DNA from: Xylanibacter caecicola
GTDB lineage: Bacteria; Bacteroidota; Bacteroidia; Bacteroidales; Bacteroidaceae
Length of the DNA: 64,000 nucleotides
Assembly (NCBI RefSeq): GCF_013166515.1
Contig: NZ_JABKKJ010000012.1
Coordinates: 21,679-85,678, forward strand
Direction of reading: 5' to 3'
A program made the position numbers and the translations under genes. Position 1 is the stretch's first letter; every line of letters begins with the position of its first letter. Shown piece after piece: positions 1 through 9,425 of this stretch. The notes beneath the pieces were generated by a model, which saw only the letters and a program-made list of their open reading frames with translations, searched no databases and was not told the DNA's origin.

Positions 1-1546
1 GACGCACCACAAGTCCTGCCTTGGACATATTGCCGAGTTCCTGTTCAAGTCCCACGGCACGGGCAATCTGGAAGTCGGTAAAGCCGTATATCTTTGCCGT
101 GCGCAACAGTTCTTTGTCAAGCACGTTGACACTTGTGCACTTCTTCAAAGCCTCATCTATGTCTATGATATGCTTCAGTTTTTGGAGGAACCACTTGTCT
201 ATCTTCGTAAGCTCGTGTATCTGGTCTATGGTATAGTCTTTGTGCATAGCCTTTGAGATTATGAAGATACGCTTGTCCGTAGGTTCGCGCAGCGCGGTGT
301 CTATGTCGTCAATCTCAAGTTCCTTGTTCTCTACAAAGCCATGCATGCCCTGCCCTATCATGCGCAGTCCCTTCTGTATAGCCTCTTCGAAGTTGCGTCC
401 GATAGCCATCACTTCGCCGACTGACTTCATCGACGAGCCAAGTTCACGGTCAACTCCGCGGAACTTGCTCAGATCCCAGCGCGGTATCTTGCATACCACA
501 TAGTCGAGGGCAGGCTCAAAGAAAGCGCTTGTAGTCTTTGTCACCGAGTTCTTAAGTTCAAAAAGTCCGTAGCCCATACCAAGCTTTGCTGCAACGAAAG
601 CCAGAGGATAACCGGTTGCCTTTGATGCAAGAGCCGAACTACGGCTGAGGCGTGCGTTCACCTCAATCACCCTGTAGTCTTCGCTCTTGGGGTCGAAAGC
701 ATACTGAACGTTACACTCTCCCACAATGCCGATGTGACGGATAATCTTTATGGCAAGGGCACGAAGCTTGTGATACTCAGAGTTTGTGAGTGTCTGCGAC
801 GGTGCAATGACTATACTTTCGCCCGTATGTATGCCCAGAGGGTCGAAATTCTCCATATTACATACGGTGATGCAGTTGTCGTAACGGTCGCGCACAACTT
901 CGTATTCTATCTCTTTCCAGCCTTTAAGGCTCTTTTCTACAAGCACCTGCGGAGAGAACGAGAATGCTTTCTCGGCAAGTTTGTCAAGTTCTTCCTCGTT
1001 GTCACAAAAGCCGCTGCCAAGTCCTCCAAGGGCGTATGCGGCACGTATAATGACGGGATATCCCAGTTCTGCGGCTGCCTTGCGTGTCTGTTCGATGGTC
1101 TCGCATGCCTCGCTCTTGATTGTCTTTACATCTATTTCGTTCAGTTTTTCAACGAAGAGTTCGCGGTCTTCGGTGTCCATTATCGCCTGAACGGGAGTGC
1201 CAAGCACCTTTACATTATACTTCTCCAGCACGCCGCTCTGATACAAAGCCACGCCACAGTTGAGGGCTGTCTGTCCGCCAAAAGAGAGAAGAATGCCGTC
1301 GGGACGCTCCTTTTCGATGACACGCTCAACGAAATACGGCTGAACCGGAAGGAAATAAATGCGGTCGGCAACGCCTTCGGATGTCTGGACCGTGGCGATA
1401 TTGGGGTTGATAAGGATGGTCTCGACACCTTCCTCACGCAATGCCTTCAACGCCTGTGAGCCTGAATAGTCAAACTCTCCGGCCTCTCCTATCTTCAATG
1501 CTCCTGAACCCAAGAGCAGGACTTTCTTTATATTTTCGTCTTTCAT
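1..1546 (-). CDS. carB: Carbamoyl-phosphate synthase large subunit (N-terminal half, cut by window edge)
   Basis: Reading the minus strand from ATG at 1546 gives an open frame of about 515 codons running off the left edge. It starts [20 protein letters not shown] and contains the ATP-grasp signatures of the carboxyphosphate domain ([16 protein letters not shown], then [20 protein letters not shown]). The enzyme makes carbamoyl phosphate from bicarbonate, ATP and ammonia supplied by CarA, feeding pyrimidine and arginine synthesis. It starts 8 bp after the carA stop, so the two are one operon. Only the first half is visible; the second ATP-grasp and allosteric domains lie outside. Confidence 0.97.
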   Translation of the reverse strand, partial: MKDENIKKVLLLGSGALKIGEAGEFDYSGSQALKALREEGVETILINPNIATVQTSEGVADRIYFLPVQPYFVERVIEKERPDGILLSFGGQTALNCGVALYQSGVLEKYNVKVLGTPVQAIMDTEDRELFVEKLNEIDVKTIKSEACETIEQTRKAAAELGYPVIIRAAYALGGLGSGFCDNEEELDKLAEKAFSFSPQVLVEKSLKGWKEIEYEVVRDRYDNCITVCNMENFDPLGIHTGESIVIAPSQTLTNSEYHKLRALAIKIIRHIGIVGECNVQYAFDPKSEDYRVIEVNARLSRSSALASKATGYPLAFVAAKLGMGYGLFELKNSVTKTTSAFFEPALDYVVCKIPRWDLSKFRGVDRELGSSMKSVGEVMAIGRNFEEAIQKGLRMIGQGMHGFVENKELEIDDIDTALREPTDKRIFIISKAMHKDYTIDQIHELTKIDKWFLQKLKHIIDIDEALKKCTSVNVLDKELLRTAKIYGFTDFQIARAVGLEQELGNMSKAGLVVR

Positions 1547-1554
1547 CTCTCTTT

Positions 1555-2631
1555 TTACTTCAATGTTTCCACAAACTTATCAAACATAAACTCTGTATCT
1601 ACCGGACCTGAACATGCTTCGGGGTGGAACTGGCTCGAAAACCAAGGGTTTACCTTATGACGTATACCCTCGTTGCTGCCGTCGTTCATATTCACAAACA
1701 GCTCTTCCCAGTCGGCACCCAACGTCTTGGCATCAACGGCATAGCCATGGTTCTGACTTGTAACATAACAGCTGTTGGTGCCAACCATGCGTACAGGCTG
1801 GTTGTGTGAGCGGTGACCGTACTTAAGTTTGTATATCTGCGCGCCGCCTGCCTTTGCCAACAACTGGTTACCCATACATATACCGCATATAGGTTTGGCG
1901 GACATGCTCATCTGACGACGCACTATATTCACGGCATCCTCACACATATCCGGGTCGCCGGGACCGTTGGCGAGGAAAAGACCGTCGAAGTTCATGGATG
2001 TATAGTCGTAGTTCCAAGGAACACGGATAACCTCAACGCCTCTGTTTACAAGGCAACGGATGATGTTGTTCTTCACGCCGCAGTCTACAAGGACAACCTT
2101 CTTGCCGGCTCCTTCGTTGTAACGTATAATCTCCTTGCAACTCACCTTGTCTACAAAGTTTACGCCTTCATAGTCTGCCTCGGGTATGTTGTCCGGCTCA
2201 TCGTCAAAGATAATCTTGCCCATCATCACACCGTGCTCGCGCAGAACTTTTGTAAGCTCTCGCGTATCAATGCCCGTTATGCCGGGAACATGCTCACGCT
2301 TCAGCCATTCGGCAAGGGTCTCCACACCGTTCCAATGACTGTATTGCTCGCTGTAGTCGGCAACAATGATTGCGGAAGCATAAATTCTGTCACTCTCCAT
2401 GAACGTAGCAAGCCCGTCGGCACCTACGGTAAAGGGCGGAACCCCGTAATTTCCCACCAACGGATAGGTGAGTGTCATCAACTGTCCGGCATACGAAGGG
2501 TCCGTAAGGCTCTCCGGATAGCCCATCATCGCCGTATTAAAAACAACTTCGCCTGCCACCGGTCGGTCATATCCGAATGACTTGCCATGAAATTTTGTTC
2601 CGTCTTCCAAGACTAAAGTTACTTTTCTCAT
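1555..2631 (-). CDS. carA: Carbamoyl-phosphate synthase small (glutaminase) subunit
   Basis: 358 residues, normal CarA length. The N-terminal CPSase_sm domain (about 1-150) is followed by a class I glutamine amidotransferase domain with nucleophile Cys252 in GICMGNQ and the His336/Glu338 pair in QFHPEA. It hydrolyses glutamine and passes ammonia to CarB, encoded 8 bp downstream. The usual His of GICLGHQ is Asn here; from memory this is also seen in other Bacteroidetes CarA, so activity is not in doubt. The order purF-carA-carB groups three glutamine-dependent nucleotide-synthesis enzymes. Confidence 0.97.
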   Translation of the reverse strand: MRKVTLVLEDGTKFHGKSFGYDRPVAGEVVFNTAMMGYPESLTDPSYAGQLMTLTYPLVGNYGVPPFTVGADGLATFMESDRIYASAIIVADYSEQYSHWNGVETLAEWLKREHVPGITGIDTRELTKVLREHGVMMGKIIFDDEPDNIPEADYEGVNFVDKVSCKEIIRYNEGAGKKVVLVDCGVKNNIIRCLVNRGVEVIRVPWNYDYTSMNFDGLFLANGPGDPDMCEDAVNIVRRQMSMSAKPICGICMGNQLLAKAGGAQIYKLKYGHRSHNQPVRMVGTNSCYVTSQNHGYAVDAKTLGADWEELFVNMNDGSNEGIRHKVNPWFSSQFHPEACSGPVDTEFMFDKFVETLK

Positions 2632-2694
2632 CTTCTTATTTTATTAAGTCCCCCAAGCAATCGATACGTCTACATCGCAAAGGAAACCTCATGT

Positions 2695-4602
2695 TCAAAA
2701 CTTTTGCTCGTATTGATAAACCTTTTCTATGAAATTTACAAATGCCTGATTTACAAGACGCACACCGCCCGGCGTGGGATAGTTGCCGGTAAAGTACCAG
2801 TCTCCCTTATGATCAGGTATCGCCGTGTGCAGTCCTTCTATCGACTGATAAACTATTTCCACCGGTGTCGTCACGCCGTCGGGGCGCAACATCTCCACAA
2901 TCTTGGTGTTTATCTCGTCCACCGTGAACTCTTTGTATATGTCGCGCACACAGTTGCGCATCTCGGTCTTGGGTTTCTGGAGTTCTTCCTTGCAATTGTT
3001 GTACGTGTCTTCTATCAGTTTGTACATTCCACGGTCTTTCAAAAGCTCCATGGTTGCCCTGAACGCACAGAACTCTTCAAGACGCGGCATGTCTATTCCA
3101 TAGTAGTCGGGATAGCGTATCTGCGGCGAACTGCTCACAATCACAATCTTCTTGGGATGCAGACGGTCCAGTATTTTCAGGATACTCTCCTTCAGAGTGG
3201 TACCGCGCACAATACTGTCGTCTATTATGACAAGATTGTCTACGTATGGTTCAAGCGATTCGTAGGTGATATCGTACACATGCGAAGCCAGATCGTTACG
3301 CGAGTTGCCCTCGGTTATAAAGGTACGGAGCTTTATATCTTTCCATGCTATCTTCTCACTGCGCACATACTGATGGAGTATCTTCTCAAGTTCGTCGTTT
3401 GTCGGTATATGGTCCATCTCGGATATGCGCTTTATCTTCTGCCGGTTCACATATCTCTTGAATCCCCCCAGCATACCATAGAAAGCCACCTCTGCCGTAT
3501 TGGGAATGAAAGAGAAAACCGTATGCTCGATATCATAGTCTACAGTCTTCAATATTGTGTCCGTAAGCTGCTCTCCAAGCTTTTTACGTTCCTTGTAGAT
3601 GTCACGGTCCGAACCGCGGCTGAAGTATATACGCTCGAAAGAGCACTTGCTGTCACCACGCCTGTCGAGTATCTTCTCGATAGAACTGTCACCGTTTTTA
3701 TTTACAATCAGTGCATGTCCAGGCTCAAGTTCATGTATGTCGTCACACTCTATGTCGAATGTGGTCTGAAGAACGGGGCGCTCGCTCGCAAGTACTATCA
3801 CCTCTTCGTCCTTGTACCAGAAAGCCGGACGTATGCCCCATGGGTCTCTTACGGAGAACATCTCGCCGCTTCCGGTAAGTCCGCACATCACATATCCGCC
3901 GTCAAAGTCGGACATGGTTGTCTTAAGTACGTTGGATATCTTTATGTTGTTTTCTATATAGTCCGTTATTGCAACGTCTTGCAGTCCGCGTTCTTTTGCT
4001 TCAACAAAGTTACGCTCCACTTCCCTGTCCAGACGATGCCCCATCAGCTCCAGTGTAATATAGCTGTCGCTGTATATACGGGGATATTGTCCCTGCTTTA
4101 CCAACTGTGCAAAAATCTCATCTATATTGGTCATATTGAAATTTCCGCACAGACAGAGGTTCTTGGCACGCCAGTTGTTGCGTCTCAGAAACGGATGTAC
4201 ATAAGAAAGACCACTCTTTCCGGTAGTTGAATACCGAAGGTGGCCCATATAAAGTTCGCCGGCAAAAGGAAGATGTTGCTTGGCATAATCGACGTCTGCC
4301 AACTGCTGCGCTGACAGATTCTTATAATTGCCATGCACCTTGCCGAATATCTCTGTTATGGCATTGGAGCCTTCCGCACGTTCGCGGAACATATATTCCG
4401 AACCCGGAACGGCATCAAGATTGACACATGCCATACCTGCGCCTTCCTGTCCGCGGTTGTGCTGCTTCTCCATCATAAGATAGAGTTTGTTCAAGCCGTA
4501 CATCCATGTTCCGTATTTCTGCTGATAATATTCCAATGGCTTAAGCAACCTCACCATCGCAACCCCACACTCATGCTTCAAAGGTTCCATCATAATCCCC
4601 AA
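2695..4602 (-). CDS. purF: Amidophosphoribosyltransferase
   Basis: 635 residues, longer than E. coli PurF, as is usual for the Bacteroidetes form. An N-terminal class II glutamine amidotransferase domain has its catalytic Cys in HECGVAMV at residue 12, implying N-terminal processing or a start nearer the Cys. A type I phosphoribosyltransferase domain carries the PRPP loop VIIDDSIVRGTT near residue 460. It makes phosphoribosylamine from PRPP and glutamine, the first step of purine synthesis. Met4 or Met5 (4593/4590) is as plausible a start as Met1. It is followed by carA after 63 bp. Confidence 0.93.
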   Translation of the reverse strand: MGIMMEPLKHECGVAMVRLLKPLEYYQQKYGTWMYGLNKLYLMMEKQHNRGQEGAGMACVNLDAVPGSEYMFRERAEGSNAITEIFGKVHGNYKNLSAQQLADVDYAKQHLPFAGELYMGHLRYSTTGKSGLSYVHPFLRRNNWRAKNLCLCGNFNMTNIDEIFAQLVKQGQYPRIYSDSYITLELMGHRLDREVERNFVEAKERGLQDVAITDYIENNIKISNVLKTTMSDFDGGYVMCGLTGSGEMFSVRDPWGIRPAFWYKDEEVIVLASERPVLQTTFDIECDDIHELEPGHALIVNKNGDSSIEKILDRRGDSKCSFERIYFSRGSDRDIYKERKKLGEQLTDTILKTVDYDIEHTVFSFIPNTAEVAFYGMLGGFKRYVNRQKIKRISEMDHIPTNDELEKILHQYVRSEKIAWKDIKLRTFITEGNSRNDLASHVYDITYESLEPYVDNLVIIDDSIVRGTTLKESILKILDRLHPKKIVIVSSSPQIRYPDYYGIDMPRLEEFCAFRATMELLKDRGMYKLIEDTYNNCKEELQKPKTEMRNCVRDIYKEFTVDEINTKIVEMLRPDGVTTPVEIVYQSIEGLHTAIPDHKGDWYFTGNYPTPGGVRLVNQAFVNFIEKVYQYEQKF

Positions 4603-4702
4603 TCTATTATTCTATGAATAAAAAAACAATCTTTAAACTTACCTGTACCATCATACACGCGCAACCGGGAACGGTCATGCCGCGCACATACTGTCATATT
4701 CT

Positions 4703-4747
4703 AAAAATATACAGGATAATGCTTTTTGAACCATAATCCTGTATATT
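4703..4747 (-). terminator. Rho-independent terminator after the export lipoprotein gene
   Basis: A 16-bp inverted repeat with one mismatch (arms 4706-4721 and 4732-4747) has a 10-base loop and is followed on the minus strand by a T run. It lies between the stop of the Wza-like gene at 4776 and the purF start at 4602, so it probably insulates purF from upstream transcription. Confidence 0.75.
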
Positions 4748-4775
4748 CCGCCTTACCATAAAGTATCTTATGTAT

Positions 4776-5573
4776 TTATTTTACAATATTCACAACCAAA
4801 GAAGCCACGGAGGTGACTATTCCTATCGCCGAGAACCACAATGTAGTGCTGCTGCCTATTGCCGAGTTTTTGGTCTTGACGCTGTTCGGCTCCACATATA
4901 TTATATCGTTCTGTTGCAGATAATAGAACGGCGAGTTTACAACATTTGCATCGTTCAGATTAAGACGGTGGAAACATTTCTCTCCATTAGCATCTTCGCG
5001 TATCAGAAGTATGTTGTCGCGCTTGCCGTATATCGTAAGGTCGCCGGCATGTGCCAAGGCTTCGAGTATATTCATCTTCTCCTGATCTACCGCATACACG
5101 CCCGGACTGTTGACCTCACCTGTCACCGAGACCTTGAAACTTGCCATTTTCACAGTGACAATAGGATTTTCCGTTTGAGACATATAAGGCTTTATCTTGT
5201 TTCTGATAAACTCTTCGCATTGGCGCTTCGTCATGCCGTCCACCTTTATCATACCAAGAACGGGGAAATTTATGTATCCTTCGTTGTCTACAAGATATGT
5301 CTGAAGCGACGACTGGCTACCACCGAGCTGTCCCGTGCTGTTCAAAACTCCGGAAACGGCAAGGTTAAAAGGTGTCGCAGCCTTCGGATCAGTGGTACTC
5401 ACGGTTACCGTAAGCAGGTCTTTCGGCATGATTTTCGCATCAAAAAGACCGGAAGATACAGCACAACGCAAAGAATCGGCATTCTGGAAATATGCTATCT
5501 TCTTTGAACTTCCGCAACTACCAAGAACAAGTACCATTGTTAAAATAAATAATGGTAAAATGATTTTCTTCAT
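4776..5573 (-). CDS. Polysaccharide export lipoprotein, Wza/BexD family
   Basis: 265 residues. A lipoprotein signal peptide ends at VLGSC (Cys20). A Poly_export domain (IAYFQNAD... DLLTVTVSTTDP) follows, then SLBB-type segments (FPVLGMIKVDGMTKRQ and VSVTGEVNSPGVYAVD). A C-terminal hydrophobic helix near residues 241-262 may be the outer-membrane segment. Family knowledge: these proteins form the periplasmic/outer-membrane channel for capsule or exopolysaccharide. No chain-length regulator or glycosyltransferase is adjacent, so the partner genes must be elsewhere. It has its own promoter and terminator, so it is monocistronic. Confidence 0.9.
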   Translation of the reverse strand: MKKIILPLFILTMVLVLGSCGSSKKIAYFQNADSLRCAVSSGLFDAKIMPKDLLTVTVSTTDPKAATPFNLAVSGVLNSTGQLGGSQSSLQTYLVDNEGYINFPVLGMIKVDGMTKRQCEEFIRNKIKPYMSQTENPIVTVKMASFKVSVTGEVNSPGVYAVDQEKMNILEALAHAGDLTIYGKRDNILLIREDANGEKCFHRLNLNDANVVNSPFYYLQQNDIIYVEPNSVKTKNSAIGSSTTLWFSAIGIVTSVASLVVNIVK

Positions 5574-5605
5574 AATTAATTATCAGGTATATCGTTAAAA
5601 CGTTG

Positions 5606-5637
5606 CAAAAATAACCCTATTTTTTGATATCTACAAA
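5606..5637 (-). promoter_or_regulatory. Promoter of the Wza-like gene
   Basis: On the minus strand TTTG (5637-5634), a 20-bp spacer and TATTTTTG (5613-5606) match the Bacteroidetes sigma-ABfr consensus. Predicted transcription start is about 25 bp upstream of the ATG at 5573. Confidence 0.7.
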
Positions 5638-5946
5638 TATTTTCAATATTAAATGGTTAGACATCTGCAAGTAACGGAATAAAAAAGCGGAGGGTAAATA
5701 ATACGGAAAGCCGCATGTTCATTTCCAGACATCGGTATATGGCATAAACAGACATGAAACTTACAAATCGTAACCGTATGCTTTCGGGACGTAAAAGGAT
5801 AGCTTTAGACATGCTAAATGATAGCTTTAGCAGTCCTAAAGCTATCACTTTTGAATGCGAAAGATGTCGATTGAAAACTGTAAGTAAATATACCGGATAT
5901 ATAACGGATTGTAAGTTTCAAATACAAAACCATCAATCATGAACAA
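5638..5946. other. Intergenic region without genes, with a perfect hairpin
   Basis: No credible gene. It contains GATAGCTTTAG twice as direct repeats (5798-5808 and 5820-5830) and once inverted (5836-5846); the last two form an 11-bp stem with a 5-base loop. Near-matching inverted arms (GAAACTTACAAATC at about 5756 and GATTGTAAGTTTC at about 5908) enclose this. Function unknown. Confidence 0.55.
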
Positions 5947-5998
5947 TAAAAAATCCCCTTACAACGGAAAAGGAATGCCATAACCGTCATAAGGGGAA
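5947..5998 (-). terminator. Rho-independent terminator of uxaC
   Basis: On the minus strand TCCCCTTA (5997-5990) pairs with TAAGGGGA (5960-5953) and is followed immediately by a T6 run. It lies about 30 bp after the uxaC stop at 6026. Confidence 0.85.
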
Positions 5999-6025
5999 AT
6001 ATGTCTCATCGTTTCTTTATATGCT

Positions 6026-7429
6026 TCAGAACTTGAAATAGTTCTTTGCATTGTTATAGCTGATATCCTCAACCATGCGATACAAACTCTCCATATCGTT
6101 AGGAATCAAGCCTTTCTCTACGTCATTGCCAAGAAGATTGCACAACAGACGACGGAAATACTCGTGGCGGGGATATGAAAGGAACGAGCGGCTGTCTGTA
6201 AGCATACCTACAAAACGACTCAACAGACCGAGAACAGACAGTGCATTCATCTGACGTGTCATGCCATCGAGCTGATCGTTGAACCACCAACCGCTGCCGA
6301 ACTGTATCTTGCCGGGGCATGAACCGTCCTGGAAGTTGCCGAGCATAGTGGCGATAACTTCGTTTGCACAAGGGTTGAGCGTATATAATATGGTACGTGT
6401 GAGCTTGCCTTCCGCATTAAGATGATCGAGGAAATGGCTCATCGCCTTTGCCGTGTTGAACTCGCCGATAGAGTCGAAACCGGTATCAGGACCGAGTTTT
6501 GCAAACATACGGCTGTTGTTGTCACGTATGGCACCATAGTGGAACTGCTGTGTCCAGTCGCTGTCATAGTCCATTTCGGCAAACTTTGTAAGCATACAGT
6601 GCTTGAACTGGCGTATCTCCTGCTGCGAAAGCTGCTGCTCGCGCATTGCCTTTTCAAAGATTGTCTCTATCTGGCTGTCTGTGTAAGGCTCGTCATAGAA
6701 CTCTTCTATACCGTGGTCTGACAAGCGACAACCGTTCTCATGGAAGAAGTCATGACGCTTCTGCAATGCTGTAATAAGATCGTTGAACGTTGTTATCGAA
6801 ACGTCTGCCACCTCTCCAAGCTTGTTTACATATGCTGCAAAGTTGCTTGTATTATCCACCGCCATAGCCTTATCGGGGCGCCATGCCGGTATCATTCTTA
6901 TCTCAAAGCCACTCTCCTTTGTCTGCTTGTGATAGCGGAGGTCGTCTATAGGATCGTCGGTTGTACATACACACTCTACATTATATTTACGCATAAAGCC
7001 GCGTGCCGTATATCCGGGCTGCTGCAACTTTTCGTTACACTCATCGAATATCTCGCGTGCAGTCTTCGGACTGAGCAGTTTGTCTATTCCGAAAGCGGTC
7101 TTCAGTTCAAGGTGGGTCCAGTGATAAAGCGGGTTACGGAATGTATAGGGAACGGTCTCCGCCCACTTCTCGAACTTTTCCCAGTCGCTTGTTTCCGTGC
7201 CGGTGCAATATTTCTCGTCCACACCGTTCGTACGCATGGCACGCCACTTGTAGTGGTCACCGCCGAGCCACAGCTCTGTAATGCTCTTAAACTTATGGTC
7301 GCTTGCCACCATCTCAGGTATCAAATGGCAATGATAGTCGATGATAGGCATCTTTGCTGCATGATTGTGATAAAGATCCTGCGCCGTAGCGGTGTCAAGC
7401 AGGAAATTCTCATCCATAAATTGTTTCAT
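6026..7429 (-). CDS. uxaC: Glucuronate isomerase
   Basis: 467 residues, the usual UxaC length, with the amidohydrolase-fold N-terminal motif DYHCHLIPEMVASD and the conserved FGSGWWFND and LTDSRSFLSYPRHEYFRR segments near the C-terminus. It interconverts D-glucuronate/fructuronate and D-galacturonate/tagaturonate, the first cytoplasmic step of hexuronate use after plant or host glycan breakdown. It stands alone, divergent from ansA; no uxaA, uxaB, kdgK or kdgA homologue is beside it. Confidence 0.96.
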   Translation of the reverse strand: MKQFMDENFLLDTATAQDLYHNHAAKMPIIDYHCHLIPEMVASDHKFKSITELWLGGDHYKWRAMRTNGVDEKYCTGTETSDWEKFEKWAETVPYTFRNPLYHWTHLELKTAFGIDKLLSPKTAREIFDECNEKLQQPGYTARGFMRKYNVECVCTTDDPIDDLRYHKQTKESGFEIRMIPAWRPDKAMAVDNTSNFAAYVNKLGEVADVSITTFNDLITALQKRHDFFHENGCRLSDHGIEEFYDEPYTDSQIETIFEKAMREQQLSQQEIRQFKHCMLTKFAEMDYDSDWTQQFHYGAIRDNNSRMFAKLGPDTGFDSIGEFNTAKAMSHFLDHLNAEGKLTRTILYTLNPCANEVIATMLGNFQDGSCPGKIQFGSGWWFNDQLDGMTRQMNALSVLGLLSRFVGMLTDSRSFLSYPRHEYFRRLLCNLLGNDVEKGLIPNDMESLYRMVEDISYNNAKNYFKF

Positions 7430-7487
7430 GTTTTCCTTGTTTTAATAAGTGTTTATTATAGTTTGTAATTTATGCATATCAGTTATG

Positions 7488-7495
7488 CAAATATA
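7488..7495 (-). promoter_or_regulatory. Candidate -7 box of uxaC
   Basis: TATATTTG on the minus strand matches TAnnTTTG about 60 bp upstream of the uxaC start, back-to-back with the ansA promoter. No TTTG box is found at the expected spacing, so confidence is moderate. Confidence 0.45.
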
Positions 7496-7505
7496 CACGT
7501 TTTTT

Positions 7506-7536
7506 TTTGATTTCAGCATATTTTAAATTATATTTG
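7506..7536 (+). promoter_or_regulatory. Promoter of ansA
   Basis: TTTG at 7506-7509, a 19-bp spacer and TATATTTG at 7529-7536 match the Bacteroidetes promoter consensus fully. Predicted start of transcription is near 7543. Confidence 0.8.
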
Positions 7537-7597
7537 CACAAAATAAAAATATACGACGATGCCACTCAATAAGAAGGAAGTTACGGGAGATATCTGT

Positions 7598-8635
7598 ATG
7601 AAACGCACAAACAAGGTACTGATGATTTATACAGGAGGAACCATCGGTATGGGAAAGAACCAGCAAACGGGAGCATTGGAACCGCTCGATTTCAATCATC
7701 TGATAAGCTACATACCGGAGTTCGCGTCATTGCCTACAGCTGTGGACTGCTATCAGTTCACCCCTCCGATAGACTCAAGCGACATGTCGCCGCGCCTATG
7801 GGCACATCTCGTGCGCATCATTGCCGACAGATATGTACATTATGACGGGTTTGTGATACTACACGGCACAGACACCATGGCATATACCGCATCGGCTTTG
7901 TCGTTCATGCTCGAGAACCTTACCAAACCTGTAATACTTACCGGAAGCCAGTTGCCTATAGGACAGTTGCGTACCGACGGCAAAGAGAACCTTATAACAA
8001 GCATCGAGATTGCGGCGGCACATCATAAGGACGGAACGGCGATAGTGCCCGAGGTGTGCATATATTTCAGTGGGCACCTGCTGAGAGGCAACCGCGCTAC
8101 AAAAACCAACGCCGACGGCTTTAACGCTTTCGAGTCTTTCAACTATCCGCATCTCGGCGATGCCGGCGTAAACATTATATATCATGAAGAGTATATACTG
8201 CGTCCCGATTTCGACAAGCCCATGGTTCCACACTTCGCGACAGACCCCAACGTTATTGTCTTCTCGCTTTTTCCCGGCATACAGGAACACCTTGTCAGAC
8301 ACTTCACAGAGGCTCCGGAACTGCGTTCGATAGTCATGCGCACGTTCGGAAGCGGCAACGCTCCGCAACACAAGTGGCTTATGCGCCTGCTTAAAGAGTG
8401 TGCGTCTCGCGGAGTTACCATTGTGAACATAAGCCAGTGTCTTGCGGGATGTGTTGAAATGGCACGCTACGACACCGGATACCAGCTGAAAGACACGGGG
8501 GTTATAAGTGGTTTCGACAGCACGGTGGAAAGCGCAATAACCAAACTGATGTTCTTACAGGCTCATCACTCCGACTATAATATAATAAGGAAGATGATGA
8601 ACAGATCGCTTGCAGGCGAGATAACCATATCGTAA
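7598..8635 (+). CDS. ansA: Type I L-asparaginase
   Basis: The family signatures are MIYTGGTIGM, with the first catalytic Thr, and FVILHGTDTMAYTASAL, with the second catalytic triad. The enzyme hydrolyses asparagine to aspartate and ammonia; no signal peptide is seen, so it is probably the cytoplasmic form. The frame is open from ATG 7559, but ATG 7598 (MKRTNKVLMIYTGG) is preceded by GGGAG at a good distance and gives the usual length of about 345 residues, so it is preferred. Monocistronic, with its own promoter. Confidence 0.93.
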   Translation: MKRTNKVLMIYTGGTIGMGKNQQTGALEPLDFNHLISYIPEFASLPTAVDCYQFTPPIDSSDMSPRLWAHLVRIIADRYVHYDGFVILHGTDTMAYTASALSFMLENLTKPVILTGSQLPIGQLRTDGKENLITSIEIAAAHHKDGTAIVPEVCIYFSGHLLRGNRATKTNADGFNAFESFNYPHLGDAGVNIIYHEEYILRPDFDKPMVPHFATDPNVIVFSLFPGIQEHLVRHFTEAPELRSIVMRTFGSGNAPQHKWLMRLLKECASRGVTIVNISQCLAGCVEMARYDTGYQLKDTGVISGFDSTVESAITKLMFLQAHHSDYNIIRKMMNRSLAGEITIS

Positions 8636-8672
8636 ATACATCAAAACAAATCTTTTATTTTGCAAAATCTCA

Positions 8673-8708
8673 ATACGCCATTTTGGTACTTAAACCGGAA
8701 TGGCGTAT
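8673..8708. promoter_or_regulatory. Inverted repeat overlapping the rubrerythrin promoter
   Basis: ATACGCCATT (8673-8682) and AATGGCGTAT (8699-8708) are perfect 10-bp arms. With G-U pairs the stem extends to about 15 bp around a 6-base loop. The arms touch both the -33 TTTG and the -7 box of the next gene. It could be a redox-regulator operator or a terminator of ansA; no clear T run follows it. Confidence 0.5.
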
Positions 8709-8713
8709 ATTTG
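8682..8713 (+). promoter_or_regulatory. Promoter of rubrerythrin
   Basis: TTTG at 8682-8685, a 20-bp spacer and TATATTTG at 8706-8713. Predicted 5' untranslated region is about 70 nt; AAAGGAG lies just before the ATG at 8790. Confidence 0.8.
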
Positions 8714-8789
8714 CATCATCAGCGTTTAACTATCAATACTGTCAATAATTTATTAAATAATATTCATTAACCAAGTAAAGGAGAAATTT

Positions 8790-9332
8790 ATGAAAGACCT
8801 TAAAGGAACAAAGACCGAGAAAAACCTGCTGGAAGCATTCGCAGGTGAGTCGATGGCACGTAACAAATACACTTACTTCGCATCAAAGGCAAAGAAAGAC
8901 GGATACGTACAGATAGCAGCTATATTCGAAGAAACCGCTGCCAACGAGAAAGAGCACGCAAAACTGTGGTACAAATTCCTGCACGGCGGTAAGGTTGCCG
9001 GAACAATGGAAAATCTTGCAGATGCCGCAGCGGGAGAGAATTATGAGTGGACAGACATGTATGCACGCATGGCACAAGAGGCACGCGAGGAAGGTTTCGA
9101 CGAGATTGCAGAGAAATTCGAAGGTGTTCTTGAAGTAGAGAAGCAGCATGAGGCACGCTATCGCAAACTGTTGAAGAACGTCGAGGACAAGAAAGTGTTC
9201 TCAAAAGACGGCGAGTGCATCTGGCAGTGCATCAACTGCGGACACATTGTCATCGGCAAACAGGCTCCCGAGAAGTGCCCGGTATGCGACCACGCACAGA
9301 GCTATTTCCAGATAAAGCCTGAGAACTACTAA
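8790..9332 (+). CDS. rbr: Rubrerythrin
   Basis: 180 residues. A ferritin-like di-iron domain ([38 protein letters not shown] supply the Glu/His ligands) is followed by a C-terminal rubredoxin domain with CINCGH and CPVCDH as the Fe(SCys)4 site. Family role: NAD(P)H-dependent reduction of hydrogen peroxide in anaerobes. It is monocistronic, with its own promoter and a strong terminator, and the promoter overlaps an inverted repeat that may mediate redox control. Confidence 0.96.
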   Translation: MKDLKGTKTEKNLLEAFAGESMARNKYTYFASKAKKDGYVQIAAIFEETAANEKEHAKLWYKFLHGGKVAGTMENLADAAAGENYEWTDMYARMAQEAREEGFDEIAEKFEGVLEVEKQHEARYRKLLKNVEDKKVFSKDGECIWQCINCGHIVIGKQAPEKCPVCDHAQSYFQIKPENY

Positions 9333-9359
9333 AAATATCTACTGTTACAGTATAAACAT

Positions 9360-9414
9360 AAAAAGCAAAACCGCATGTGCCTGTTGTTAAACGGCACATG
9401 CGGTTTTTGCTTTT
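9360..9414. terminator. Bidirectional terminator between rbr and the M15 peptidase gene
   Basis: Arms of about 21 bp (9361-9381 and 9393-9414) with an 11-base loop have an A-rich left flank and a T-rich right flank, so the hairpin can end transcription from both convergent genes. Confidence 0.9.
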
Positions 9415-9425
9415 CGCATAGACCA

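Noticed and set aside
734..1459. Long plus-strand open frame across carB
   Set aside because: It is the antisense shadow of carB, whose minus-strand translation is clearly conserved.
2704..4230. 508-codon plus-strand frame opposite purF
   Set aside because: Antisense shadow of a well-supported gene; translation has no domain-like features.
5756..5921. Second invertible segment
   Set aside because: The arms are imperfect (one-base gap), no promoter in the enclosed DNA faces a gene, and no recombinase is adjacent.
5657..5942. Short frames on both strands in the uxaC/Wza gap
   Set aside because: They read through the hairpin repeats and have no plausible start region or similarity.
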